From Enterobacteriaceae bacterium UBA5654 (GTDB lineage: Bacteria > Pseudomonadota > Gammaproteobacteria > Enterobacterales > Enterobacteriaceae): 64,000 bases of DNA. Shown piece after piece: positions 17,338 through 26,088 of the stretch. The first letter of the stretch is position 1; each line of letters starts with the position of its first letter. The stretch spans positions 5,458 to 69,457 of the forward strand of contig DIJC01000010.1 of the NCBI GenBank assembly GCA_002421005.1, in the 5' to 3' direction. The notes below the pieces were generated by a model that saw only the letters and a program-made list of their open reading frames with translations, was not told the DNA's origin and did not search any database. A program made the position numbers and the translations under genes.

Positions 17338-17749
17338 GAGTGGGTTCCGTACTCTTTGTTTAGTGTGATTGTGACAGGCGTTGGAACGCCGTCTGTAACG
17401 CATAAAGTTAACCGTTTGTATGGCGTCGGCAGAGAAATGCGCTGCGCGTGCGCCCGGTTAATCGACTGACCCCGGTCTGATCCATTCATCGGGAAAATAC
17501 CAGAGTAGCCAGCCATCATGTCGCGATCTGCGGTTATTGTTCGGCAAAAAACAAAATATACCTTAGATGCGCGCTTGTCACCTTTTCGGAGGGATAAAAC
17601 CGCCGTCAGGAAAACCAAAGTCGCACAGTATAACGAGTTCGTAGCATTTCGCAGCTAAATACTGGTCTTATCAGAGAAGATTATCAACCGCTACCGCGCA
17701 GAGGTGCGCGGTGGATGGAATAATTGCAACAAACAGCACAAATCGAAAA
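17338..17749 (-). promoter_or_regulatory. Long accBC leader and promoter region
   Basis: A 412-base gap between msrQ and accB. E. coli accBC also has a long untranslated leader. One possible promoter on the minus strand is TATATT at 17555-17560 with GTGACA 15 bases upstream, which is short spacing, so weak. A frame that opens at 17519 (MMAGYSGIFPMNGSD) runs into accB in another reading frame and is probably not a gene. Nothing else was recognised. Confidence 0.4.
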
Positions 17750-18349
17750 CTATCGCAGCCACTGACGGAACTTCTTGTAACGCCATGCTAAAAGCAGCAG
17801 CGCGAGCAGGGCGTAAATCACCGGTTGCGGCGAAAGGATCTTTACCGACCATAAATAATGTATCGGCGCGAGGATCGCGACAAGATAGATGCCGTTATGC
17901 AGTTTTTGCCAGCGTCTGCCCAGTTTTCGCTGCATGATTTGTGGCGAAGTGACGGCCAGCGCCAGTAAAAGCAGCCAGCTGATTGCCCCCAGCGTCAGGT
18001 AGGGGCGTGACACCAGCTCCTGTCCCAACAGCGCCAGATTATTAATGCCTAACTCCAGCAGGGTGTAGCTGGTGAGATGCAGCGATGCCCAGGCGAAACA
18101 CCATAACCCTAACAGGCGGCGCGTGCGTATCAATAAGGGCTGCTTAGCGTAACGCGTGAGCGGCGAGACCAGCAAGGTCGCCAGCAGCAATTTCAGAGCC
18201 ATCCTACCGGTAAAATGCTGAATATCTTTTGCCGGGTCTGCGCTGAAATAGCCCTGCGAGGCGGCCCAGACCAGCCACACCAGCGGCAAAAACGCCGCCA
18301 GATGCAGCACCACTTTCAGCCAGACAATCTGTTTTGCTGTTAACCGCAC
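17750..18349 (-). CDS. msrQ: MsrQ, haem-b membrane subunit of the periplasmic methionine sulfoxide reductase
   Basis: Inner-membrane cytochrome b that passes electrons to MsrP (formerly YedZ). The 199 residues form about six helices of the ferric-reductase-like fold, with histidines in HLAAFLPLVWL, QHFTGRMAL, WASLHLTSY and KLHNGIYLVAILAPIHYLW that can hold haem. The start is GTG at 18349, directly abutting the TGA of msrP, so the two are translationally coupled. In E. coli K-12 msrPQ lie elsewhere; here they stand between acuI and accB. Confidence 0.94.
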   Translation of the reverse strand: MRLTAKQIVWLKVVLHLAAFLPLVWLVWAASQGYFSADPAKDIQHFTGRMALKLLLATLLVSPLTRYAKQPLLIRTRRLLGLWCFAWASLHLTSYTLLELGINNLALLGQELVSRPYLTLGAISWLLLLALAVTSPQIMQRKLGRRWQKLHNGIYLVAILAPIHYLWSVKILSPQPVIYALLALLLLAWRYKKFRQWLR

Positions 18350-19354
18350 TCAGAAACTCTCCCGCAGATCTAAACCTTTATAGAGCGATGCCACCCGATC
18401 GGCATAGCCGTTAAACAACAGCGTTGGCTGGCGCTTAACATCCAGGATCCCGCCTGAGCCAATAAAGCGTTCCGTCGCCTGCGACCAGCGCGGGTGATCG
18501 ACGTGCGGATTCACATTGGCGTAAAAACCGTATTCATCCGGGGCGGAAATATTCCACGTCGTGGGCGGGCGTTCGCGGGTGAGCTTAATACTGACAATCG
18601 ATTTAATCCCTTTGAAACCGTACTTCCACGGCACAGTGAGGCGTACCGGCGCACCGTTTTGTGGCGGCAACGCTTTGCCGTAAACGCCGGTTGTCAGCAT
18701 GGTCAGCGGATGCATCGCTTCGTCCAGTCGCAAACCTTCAACATAGGGATATTTCAGGCCGCCGCCGATAAAGCGATCTTTCTGCCCCGGCATCATCTCC
18801 GGCGCATAAATCGTCTGAAAGGCGACGTATTTTGCATTGCTGGTAGGCTCGACCAGCGCCAGCAGTTTGTGGAGCGGAAAACCAATCCACGGCACCACCA
18901 TCGACCATGCCTCAACGCAGCGCATCCGATAAATGCGTTCCTCCAGCGGGAAGCGTTTGATCAGATCGTCATGATCCAGCGTCAGCGGCTTAGCGACTTC
19001 GCCGTCAATGGTCAGCTTCCACGGATCGCTCTTCAGGCTGCCCGCGTTCGCTGCCGGATCGGCTTTATCCAGCCCAAATTCATAAAAATTGTTGTAGCCG
19101 GTGACTTTGTCTTCCGGCGTCAGGGGGAGCGTGCTCTGCCATTCTGCGGGGCGAGTAAAATCCAGCGGTTTGCCGGACGGTGCGGGAGGGCGATCGTTAC
19201 CCTTAAACCAGTCCAGCACGTCTGCTCGCGCCACGTTGGGCAGGCTCAGCGTAGCGGCACTAATGCCCAGCGCCTGCAAAACCTGGCGGCGCTGCATAAA
19301 AAAAGCCGATTCGGCGGTGACATCGGCTTCGGTAAAGCGACGTAATTTCTTCAT
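18350..19354 (-). CDS. msrP: MsrP, periplasmic molybdoenzyme that repairs oxidised methionine
   Basis: Mo-cofactor reductase that repairs methionine sulfoxide in periplasmic proteins. From the start MKKLRRFTEADVTAESAFFM it has 334 residues. A Tat signal with the twin arginines at 22-23 (QRRQVLQALGISA) ends near residue 44, so it is exported folded. Cys146 in YRMRCVEAWSM is the molybdenum ligand. An alternative start eight codons upstream (19378) would only extend the signal. It forms an operon with msrQ. In E. coli msrPQ is induced by HOCl through HprSR; no regulator gene is next to it here. Confidence 0.96.
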   Translation of the reverse strand: MKKLRRFTEADVTAESAFFMQRRQVLQALGISAATLSLPNVARADVLDWFKGNDRPPAPSGKPLDFTRPAEWQSTLPLTPEDKVTGYNNFYEFGLDKADPAANAGSLKSDPWKLTIDGEVAKPLTLDHDDLIKRFPLEERIYRMRCVEAWSMVVPWIGFPLHKLLALVEPTSNAKYVAFQTIYAPEMMPGQKDRFIGGGLKYPYVEGLRLDEAMHPLTMLTTGVYGKALPPQNGAPVRLTVPWKYGFKGIKSIVSIKLTRERPPTTWNISAPDEYGFYANVNPHVDHPRWSQATERFIGSGGILDVKRQPTLLFNGYADRVASLYKGLDLRESF

Positions 19355-19469
19355 GACGGCTCCCGGCGAGTACGCCATCAGAAGGGTGATGGCGCATCAT
19401 CTATGATGGCAGGGAGTCTGTCAGCGCGCGAGAAAATTGGTTAATTAAATGTAAATTCTGCGCGATAAC

Positions 19470-20444
19470 TTAGTTTACTTTTACCAGCGTGCGGCCCTGC
19501 GCCTGGTTATTAATAATGGCTTCTGCCAGCTTCGGCGCATCGGCCAGCGGAATTTCGGTTGCGGTTTGGGTATAAAACGTATCCGGCAAATCCAGCGCCA
19601 GACGTCGCCAGGCTTCCTCGCGGCGCGCGGCCGGTGCCATGACGGAATCCACGCCCTGCAGGCGGACATTACGCAGAATAAACGGCATCACCGTCGTCGG
19701 TAGCGCAAAGCCACCCGCCAGACCGCAGGCCGCCACGCAACCGCCGTAATTCATTTGCGCCAGCACCTTCGCCAGCACCTTATCGCCAACGGTATCGATG
19801 GCACCGGCCCACAGCTGTTTTTCCAGCGGACGGGTTTCAGCAAACTCATCGCGTCCGATAATCCGGCTGGCACCGAGGCTGCGCAGGTATTCGTGGGTGC
19901 TTTCGCGCCCGGAAACCGCCACCACCTGATAGCCCAGCTTATGCAGCAGCGCGATGGCGGTACTGCCTACGCCGCCGCTGGCCCCGGTGACCAGAATTTC
20001 ACCGCTGTGTGGACGAATGCCCGCTTCTTCCAGCGCCATTACGCACAGCATGGCGGTAAAACCGGCGGTGCCGATAATCATCGCTTTGCGATCGTCCAGT
20101 CCTTTCGGCAGCGCCACCAGCCAGTCGCCTTTTACGCGCGCGCGTTCCGCCAGTCCGCCCCAGTGATTTTCGCCGACGCCCCAGCCGGTCAATACCACCT
20201 GCTGGCCCGCATGAAAACGCGGATCTTCGCTGGTGCGAACCTGTCCGGCAAAATCAATCCCCGGCACCATCGGGAAGTTACGGATGATTTTTCCCTTGCC
20301 GGTGATTGCCAGCGCGTCTTTATAGTTCAGACTGGACCATTGAATATCTACCGTGACGTCGCCTTCCGGCAGTTGGCTGTCATCAATCGTTTGCACCGAT
20401 GCGAGCGTTTTTCCGTCCTGTTGTTCTAAGATTAAAGCTTGCAT
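19470..20444 (-). CDS. acuI: NADPH-dependent acrylyl-CoA reductase AcuI (YhdH)
   Basis: Medium-chain quinone-oxidoreductase-like enzyme that reduces toxic acryloyl-CoA to propionyl-CoA. The 324 residues begin MQALILEQQDGKTLASVQ and hold a GroES-like N-terminal domain plus a Rossmann domain with TGASGGVGSTAIALLHKLGY for NADPH; there is no zinc-ligand set. It is a single gene divergent from csrD, as in E. coli. Confidence 0.95.
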   Translation of the reverse strand: MQALILEQQDGKTLASVQTIDDSQLPEGDVTVDIQWSSLNYKDALAITGKGKIIRNFPMVPGIDFAGQVRTSEDPRFHAGQQVVLTGWGVGENHWGGLAERARVKGDWLVALPKGLDDRKAMIIGTAGFTAMLCVMALEEAGIRPHSGEILVTGASGGVGSTAIALLHKLGYQVVAVSGRESTHEYLRSLGASRIIGRDEFAETRPLEKQLWAGAIDTVGDKVLAKVLAQMNYGGCVAACGLAGGFALPTTVMPFILRNVRLQGVDSVMAPAARREEAWRRLALDLPDTFYTQTATEIPLADAPKLAEAIINNQAQGRTLVKVN

Positions 20445-20650
20445 GACCCGTCCTCACTTGCCTGGTAGTTAGAAATACAATTACCCAAACTATACGCGCT
20501 AATCAAAATGGGATGCAGACCTGACGCAATAAATTGCCAGATCTGCCAGGTTTGATAGTATTTAAGGTTACTCTGCTAGTTAGTGCTTACTTTAAAGTGA
20601 ACGCGATGGCAGGACCGGGCTGTTCTTTACAACACGGAGTTAACTCAGGG

Positions 20651-22591
20651 ATGCGTTTAACGACGAAGTTTTCCGCTTTTATTACCTTACTGATTAGCCT
20701 GACGATGCTCGTCACGCTGATTGGCTGCTCGCTGAGTTTTTATAACGCTATCCAGAGCAAAATCGATGGGCGGGCGCGGGCCGTTGCCACTATCCTCGAT
20801 AACCGACTGATGACGCGCTCCTTCGACCAGCTCGAACTGCAACTCAATGAGCTGATGGTGCCGGTTGACATTGTGCGCATTGATTTTCTGCATGGCAAAA
20901 ATACCCTTTATAGCCACGCCCGGAACGGCAGCTATCGTTTGCTGGGGCGCAGCAATCTGTATCGTGAACTGACCATCCCTTCCATGAAGCATCCGGGTAT
21001 GACCATCCATCTGGTCTATCAGGACCCGATGGCTAACTACTTTCACTCGCTGCTGACGACCGCGCCGCTGACGCTGGCGATTGGCTTTATGGTACTGGTG
21101 ATTTTTCTGGCGGTACGCTGGCTGCGCCGCCAGCTTGCCGGCGGGGAACTGCTCGAACTGCGCGCCACCCGCATTCTTAACGGCGAGCGCGGCCACGGCG
21201 TGCGCGGCACTGTCTATGAATGGCCGGCTCGCGCCAGCAGCGCGCTGGATATGCTGCTTTCTGAAATCCACTTCGCTGGCGAGCAGCGTAGCCGGATGGA
21301 CACGCTGATCCGCTCCTACGCCGCCCAGGACACCAAAACCGGGCTTAACAACCGCGCATTCTTTGATAATCAACTGGCAACCCTGCTTGAAGATCAGGAA
21401 AAAGTCGGTACCCACGGCATTGTGATGCTGATCCGCCTGCCGGACTTTGATCTGCTGGTCGATAACTGGGGACGGGCGGCGGCGGAAGAGCATTCATTTA
21501 CCCTCATTAATCTGATCTCCACCTTCATGATGCGTTACCCCGGTGCGCTGCTGGCGCGCTATCACCGCAGCGATTTTGCAATTCTGCTGCCACATCGCAC
21601 CCTGAAAGAAGCCGACGGCATTGCCTCGCAGCTGATTAAAGCAGTGGACGCGCTACCGTCGTCAAAAATTCTTGAGCGGGAAGATACGATGCACATCGGC
21701 ATCTGCGCCTGGCGTAGCGGGCAAACCACCGGGCAGGTGATGGGCCATGCGGAAACGGCAACGCGCAACGCGGTATTGCAGGGCGGCAATAGCTGGCTGG
21801 TGTATGACGATTCTTTGCCGGAAAAAGGGCGCGGTAACGTGCGTTGGCGTACACTGATTGAGCAGGTACTCAGTCGGGGCGGTCCACGGTTTTATCAAAA
21901 ACCGGCGGTGCTGGCAGATGGACGCGTTCACCACCGGGAACTGATGTGCCGAATATTTGACGGCACGGAAGAATTACTGGCAGCGGAATACATGCCTTTC
22001 GTGCTGCAATTTGGTCTGGCGGAAGAGTATGATCGCTTACAAATTAACCGCATGTTACCCTTCCTGTTATTCTGGCCTCAGGAAACGCTGGCCTTGCCGG
22101 TGACGGTAGAAGCGTTAATCCGCCCGCGATTCCAGCGCTGGCTGCGCGATACCTTAATGCAATGCGAAAAATCGCAACGCAAACGTATTATTTTTGAACT
22201 TGCTGAGGCGGATGTTTGTCAACATATCAGCCGCTTACAACCCGTTGTTCGTTTAATTAATGCACTGGGGGTTAATGTGGCAGTAACGCAGGCGGGTTTG
22301 ACGATGGTAAGCACCAATTGGATCAAGCAGTTGGACGTGAGCTTAATCAAATTGCATCCCGGCCTGGTGCGCAACTTTGAAAAGCGTAATGAAAACCAGC
22401 TGTTGGTGCAGAGTCTGGTCGAAGCCTGTAAAGGGACGGCAACCCAGGTTTTTGCCAGTGGGATTAGGACGAAAAGCGAATGGCGGACCCTCTCCGCATG
22501 TGGTGTAACCGGGGGGCAGGGTGATTTTTTTGCTTCTTCACAGCCGCTTGACTCTAATCTAAAAAAATATTCACAAAGATATTCGGTTTGA
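20651..22591 (+). CDS. csrD: CsrD, regulator of CsrB/CsrC small-RNA decay
   Basis: Membrane protein that makes the CsrB and CsrC RNAs sensitive to RNase E and so tunes the CsrA system. The start MRLTTKFSAFITLLISLTM gives 646 residues, the E. coli length; an earlier in-frame ATG at 20534 is not used by homologues. Two membrane helices (about 8-30 and 138-156) flank a periplasmic part, followed by a HAMP-like linker, a GGDEF domain with HRSDF at 305-309 in place of the active motif, and an EAL domain with ELM at 430-432. Both are degenerate as in E. coli, where CsrD neither makes nor cuts c-di-GMP. Confidence 0.96.
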   Translation: MRLTTKFSAFITLLISLTMLVTLIGCSLSFYNAIQSKIDGRARAVATILDNRLMTRSFDQLELQLNELMVPVDIVRIDFLHGKNTLYSHARNGSYRLLGRSNLYRELTIPSMKHPGMTIHLVYQDPMANYFHSLLTTAPLTLAIGFMVLVIFLAVRWLRRQLAGGELLELRATRILNGERGHGVRGTVYEWPARASSALDMLLSEIHFAGEQRSRMDTLIRSYAAQDTKTGLNNRAFFDNQLATLLEDQEKVGTHGIVMLIRLPDFDLLVDNWGRAAAEEHSFTLINLISTFMMRYPGALLARYHRSDFAILLPHRTLKEADGIASQLIKAVDALPSSKILEREDTMHIGICAWRSGQTTGQVMGHAETATRNAVLQGGNSWLVYDDSLPEKGRGNVRWRTLIEQVLSRGGPRFYQKPAVLADGRVHHRELMCRIFDGTEELLAAEYMPFVLQFGLAEEYDRLQINRMLPFLLFWPQETLALPVTVEALIRPRFQRWLRDTLMQCEKSQRKRIIFELAEADVCQHISRLQPVVRLINALGVNVAVTQAGLTMVSTNWIKQLDVSLIKLHPGLVRNFEKRNENQLLVQSLVEACKGTATQVFASGIRTKSEWRTLSACGVTGGQGDFFASSQPLDSNLKKYSQRYSV

Positions 22592-22885
22592 CCTGCCGTT
22601 TACTATGTTTTCACGTAGAATAACGCGCGCTGTATCTTCGGGGGTGTGCTTGTCTGCCCGCCAGGATCACGCAGTTAACGGCCTTGTACAGGTTGCAAAT
22701 GAAAGCAGGGAGCGCTGCTGATGATTTTAAATCTGAAGGAGTCAGGTATCAGTTTGTGACAGAGGTGACGAACTGCACTAATTTTCACCGTAGCAGATGA
22801 TTTTTGCGCCTTGTCGCTGCTGCGTGTGGTTGGTAAAGTAAGCGGATTTTGTACTCCGCCCCAGCTTTCAGGATTATCCCTTAGT
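22592..22885 (+). promoter_or_regulatory. mreB leader region
   Basis: A 294-base gap between csrD and mreB with no gene. The mreBCD promoters should be here. The sequence just before the mreB ATG has no close Shine-Dalgarno; the nearest AGGA is about 14 bases upstream. No strong terminator for csrD was seen. Confidence 0.45.
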
Positions 22886-23929
22886 ATGTTGAAAAAATTT
22901 CGTGGCATGTTTTCCAATGACCTGTCCATTGACCTGGGTACTGCGAATACCCTTATTTATGTGAAAGGACAAGGCATCGTATTGAATGAGCCTTCCGTTG
23001 TGGCCATTCGTCAGGATCGTGCCGGTTCACCGAAAAGCGTCGCTGCTGTCGGTCATGACGCGAAGCAAATGCTGGGGCGTACCCCTGGCAACATCGCGGC
23101 GATCCGCCCGATGAAAGACGGCGTTATTGCCGACTTCTTCGTCACCGAAAAAATGCTCCAGCACTTCATCAAACAGGTGCACAGCAACAGCTTTATGCGT
23201 CCCAGCCCGCGCGTGCTGGTGTGTGTGCCGGTTGGCGCAACCCAGGTAGAACGTCGTGCTATTCGTGAATCAGCGCAGGGCGCAGGTGCCCGCGAAGTCT
23301 TTCTGATTGAAGAACCGATGGCTGCGGCCATTGGCGCCGGTCTGCCGGTTTCTGAAGCGACCGGTTCAATGGTCGTCGATATCGGCGGCGGTACAACCGA
23401 AGTGGCCGTTATCTCCCTGAACGGCGTGGTTTACTCCTCCTCAGTACGTATTGGTGGTGACCGTTTCGACGAAGCCATCATTAATTACGTGCGTCGTAAC
23501 TACGGCTCCCTGATTGGTGAAGCAACCGCAGAACGTATCAAACATGAAATTGGTTCCGCTTATCCGGGTGACGAAGTCCGCGAAATCGAAGTGCGCGGTC
23601 GTAATCTGGCAGAGGGCGTCCCGCGCGGCTTTACGCTGAATTCCAACGAAATCCTCGAAGCATTGCAGGAACCGCTGACCGGCATCGTTAGCGCCGTGAT
23701 GGTGGCGCTGGAACAGTGCCCGCCGGAACTGGCATCCGACATCTCCGAGCGCGGAATGGTACTGACCGGTGGCGGCGCGCTGCTGCGCAATCTCGACCGC
23801 CTGTTAATGGAAGAGACAGGTATTCCTGTCGTAGTTGCAGAAGATCCACTGACTTGCGTAGCCCGTGGCGGCGGCAAGGCGCTGGAAATGATCGACATGC
23901 ACGGCGGCGACTTGTTTAGCGAAGAGTAG
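22886..23929 (+). CDS. mreB: Actin-like cell-shape protein MreB
   Basis: Forms membrane-bound filaments that guide lateral wall synthesis with MreC, MreD, RodA and PBP2. From [20 protein letters not shown] it has 347 residues, essentially identical to E. coli. Actin-fold nucleotide motifs are [30 protein letters not shown] and [13 protein letters not shown]; the N-terminal amphipathic anchor is present. An in-frame upstream ATG at 22811 lies in the leader and was rejected. First gene of mreBCD-yhdE-rng. Confidence 0.98.
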
Positions 23930-23997
23930 TCAGCCTCAGACGCGGGGTGGCGTTTTGCGCTGCCCCTCCTGAACTGACACGAGAATACGCATAGCCT

Positions 23998-24999
23998 ATG
24001 AAGCCCATTTTTAGCCGTGGCCCGTCGCTACAGATTCGCCTCATCCTGGCGGTGTTGGTGGCGCTTGGCGTAATTATCGCCGACAGCCGACTTGGAACGT
24101 TCAGCCAGATCCGAACGTACATGGATACCGCCGTCAGTCCCTTCTACTTTGTCTCAAATGGTCCGCGTGAATTACTCGACAGCGTTTCGCAAACGCTGGC
24201 CTCGCGCGATCAACTCGAACTTGAAAACCGGGCGCTGCGTCAGGAGCTGCTGCTGAAAAACAGCGACCTGCTGATGCTGGGACAGTACAAACAGGAGAAC
24301 GCGCGCCTGCGTGAGCTTCTGGGTTCCCCGCTGCGTCAGGATGAACAAAAAATGGTCACCCAGGTGATCTCAACGGTCAACGATCCCTACAGCGACCAGG
24401 TGGTGATCGACAAAGGCAGCGTGAACGGCGTTTACGAAGGTCAGCCGGTCATCAGTGATAAAGGCGTGGTCGGGCAGGTCATTGCGGTGGCAAAACTCAC
24501 CAGCCGCGTGCTGCTGATCTGTGATGCCACCCACGCGCTACCGATTCAGGTATTGCGCAACGACATCCGGGTGATCGCGGCCGGGAATAGCTGTACGGAC
24601 GATCTGCAACTGGAGCATCTGCCCGCCAACACCGACATTCGCGTCGGCGACGTGCTGGTGACTTCCGGTCTGGGCGGTCGTTTCCCGGAAGGTTATCCGG
24701 TCGGCGTGGTGTCTTCAGTGAAGCTGGATACCCAGCGCGCGTACACGGTGATCCAGGCCCGTCCGACCGCCGGATTACAGCGCCTGCGTTACCTGCTGCT
24801 GCTGTGGGGCGCGGATCGCGAAGGTGCTAACCCGATGACCCCGGAAGACGTTCACCGCGTGGCGAACGAGCGCCTGATGCAGATGATGCCGCAGGTACTG
24901 CCTTCGCCGGATTCGGTGGGGCCGCCTGCGCCAATGCCCGCGCCTGCGACCGGCATTACGCCCGCCCAGCCGCGCCCTGTTTCCACAGGGGGGCAGTAG
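23998..24999 (+). CDS. mreC: Rod-shape protein MreC
   Basis: Bitopic scaffold of the elongasome that activates PBP2. The 333 residues have one N-terminal membrane helix (LRLILAVLVALGVIIADSRL region), a coiled coil (about 66-106, NRALRQELLLKNSDLLMLGQ) and two beta-barrel domains, then a Pro/Ala-rich tail (PPAPMPAPATG). It is about 30 residues shorter than E. coli MreC, the difference being in the variable tail. Its TAG overlaps the mreD GTG by one base. Confidence 0.96.
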   Translation: MKPIFSRGPSLQIRLILAVLVALGVIIADSRLGTFSQIRTYMDTAVSPFYFVSNGPRELLDSVSQTLASRDQLELENRALRQELLLKNSDLLMLGQYKQENARLRELLGSPLRQDEQKMVTQVISTVNDPYSDQVVIDKGSVNGVYEGQPVISDKGVVGQVIAVAKLTSRVLLICDATHALPIQVLRNDIRVIAAGNSCTDDLQLEHLPANTDIRVGDVLVTSGLGGRFPEGYPVGVVSSVKLDTQRAYTVIQARPTAGLQRLRYLLLLWGADREGANPMTPEDVHRVANERLMQMMPQVLPSPDSVGPPAPMPAPATGITPAQPRPVSTGGQ

Positions 25000-25487
25000 T
25001 GGCAAGCTACCGTAGTCAGGGGCGATGGGTTATCTGGCTCTCGTTCCTGGTGGCTCTTTTACTACAGGTCATGCCGTGGCCGGAAAACATTATCGTCTTC
25101 CGGCCAAACTGGGTGCTGCTGATCCTGCTGTACTGGGCGCTGGCGCTGCCGCACCGGGTGAATGTCGGAACGGGTTTGCTGATGGGTGCCATACTGGATC
25201 TGATCAGCGGCTCCACGCTTGGCGTGCGTGCGCTCTCCCTGAGTATCATTGCCTATCTGGTCGCGCTGAAATATCAGCTCTTTCGCAACCTCGCGCTCTG
25301 GCAGCAGGCGCTGGTGGTGATCCTGCTGTCGCTGGCGACCGATATCATTGTTTTCTGGGCCGAGTTTTTAGTGATCAACGTCTCTTTCCGCCCGGAAGTA
25401 TTCTGGAGTAGCGTCGTCAACGGCGTACTCTGGCCGTGGCTGTTTCTGCTGATGCGGAAAATTCGCCAGCAATTTGCGGTGCAATAA
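24999..25487 (+). CDS. mreD: Rod-shape membrane protein MreD
   Basis: Small integral membrane partner of MreC, 162 residues with five or six helices (FLVALLLQVMPWP, WVLLILLYWALALP, VVILLSLATDIIVFW). The GTG start at 24999 overlaps the mreC stop. The length equals E. coli MreD. Part of the elongasome. Confidence 0.96.
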   Translation: MASYRSQGRWVIWLSFLVALLLQVMPWPENIIVFRPNWVLLILLYWALALPHRVNVGTGLLMGAILDLISGSTLGVRALSLSIIAYLVALKYQLFRNLALWQQALVVILLSLATDIIVFWAEFLVINVSFRPEVFWSSVVNGVLWPWLFLLMRKIRQQFAVQ

Positions 25488-25494
25488 GGTTTTT

Positions 25495-26088
25495 ATGACA
25501 GCGCTCTATCTCGCTTCCGGCTCTCCGCGTCGTCAGGAGTTACTGACGCAGTTAGGCATCGTGTTCGAACGGATCGTGCCGGGCATTGAAGAACAGCGCC
25601 AGTCAGGTGAACTCGCGGCGGATTACGTGGTGCGTCTGGCGCGCGAAAAGGCGCAGGCGGGCGTGGCGCTTGTCCCGCGCGATCTACCCGTGCTGGGCGC
25701 AGACACCATCGTCGTGCTCAACGGTGACGTGCTGGAAAAACCGCACGACGACGCACAGGCCGCCGCCATGCTGCGCAGGCTTTCCGGGCAGACGCACCAG
25801 GTGCTGACCGCCGTCGCGCTGGCCGACTCGCATTCGGTGCTTGAAAGTCTTGTGGCGACAGAGGTCACCTTCAGGGTACTCTCGGAAGAGGACATCGCGG
25901 GCTATGTGGCCAGCGGTGAACCTCAGGATAAAGCAGGTGCATACGGTATTCAGGGGCTGGGTGGCTGTTTCGTCAGGAAGATAAATGGCAGCTATCACGC
26001 CGTGGTCGGCTTACCGCTGGTGGAAACGTATGAGTTGCTGAATAAATTTAACTCACTGCGTAAGCAAAGGGATAAACATGACGGCTGA
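25495..26088 (+). CDS. yhdE: Maf-family nucleotide pyrophosphatase YhdE
   Basis: House-cleaning enzyme of the Maf family; E. coli YhdE hydrolyses dTTP, UTP and modified forms. The start MTALYLASGSPRRQELL at 25495 gives 197 residues, as in E. coli. Substrate and catalytic motifs are SGSPRRQELL, GADTIVVL and KAGAYGIQG. It lies seven bases after mreD and overlaps rng by 11 bases, so it is translated within the mre-rng operon. Confidence 0.95.
   Translation: MTALYLASGSPRRQELLTQLGIVFERIVPGIEEQRQSGELAADYVVRLAREKAQAGVALVPRDLPVLGADTIVVLNGDVLEKPHDDAQAAAMLRRLSGQTHQVLTAVALADSHSVLESLVATEVTFRVLSEEDIAGYVASGEPQDKAGAYGIQGLGGCFVRKINGSYHAVVGLPLVETYELLNKFNSLRKQRDKHDG

Noticed and set aside
17310..17519. Leader peptide MMAGYSGIFPMNGSD overlapping the accB start
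   Set aside because: It runs into accB in another frame and has no clear ribosome site or family; chance open frame is the simpler reading, though conservation was not checked.
20534..20650. N-terminal extension of csrD by 39 residues
   Set aside because: The extension lies in the acuI-csrD intergenic DNA, and MRLTTKF at 20651 gives exactly the known length.
20687..21493. 268-codon minus-strand ORF opposite csrD
   Set aside because: Shadow of csrD; composition rich in Gln, Arg and His typical of antisense reading, with no homology recognised.
20651..22591. Active diguanylate cyclase/phosphodiesterase
   Set aside because: HRSDF and ELM replace the catalytic motifs, and the protein matches CsrD, which is known to be non-enzymatic for c-di-GMP.
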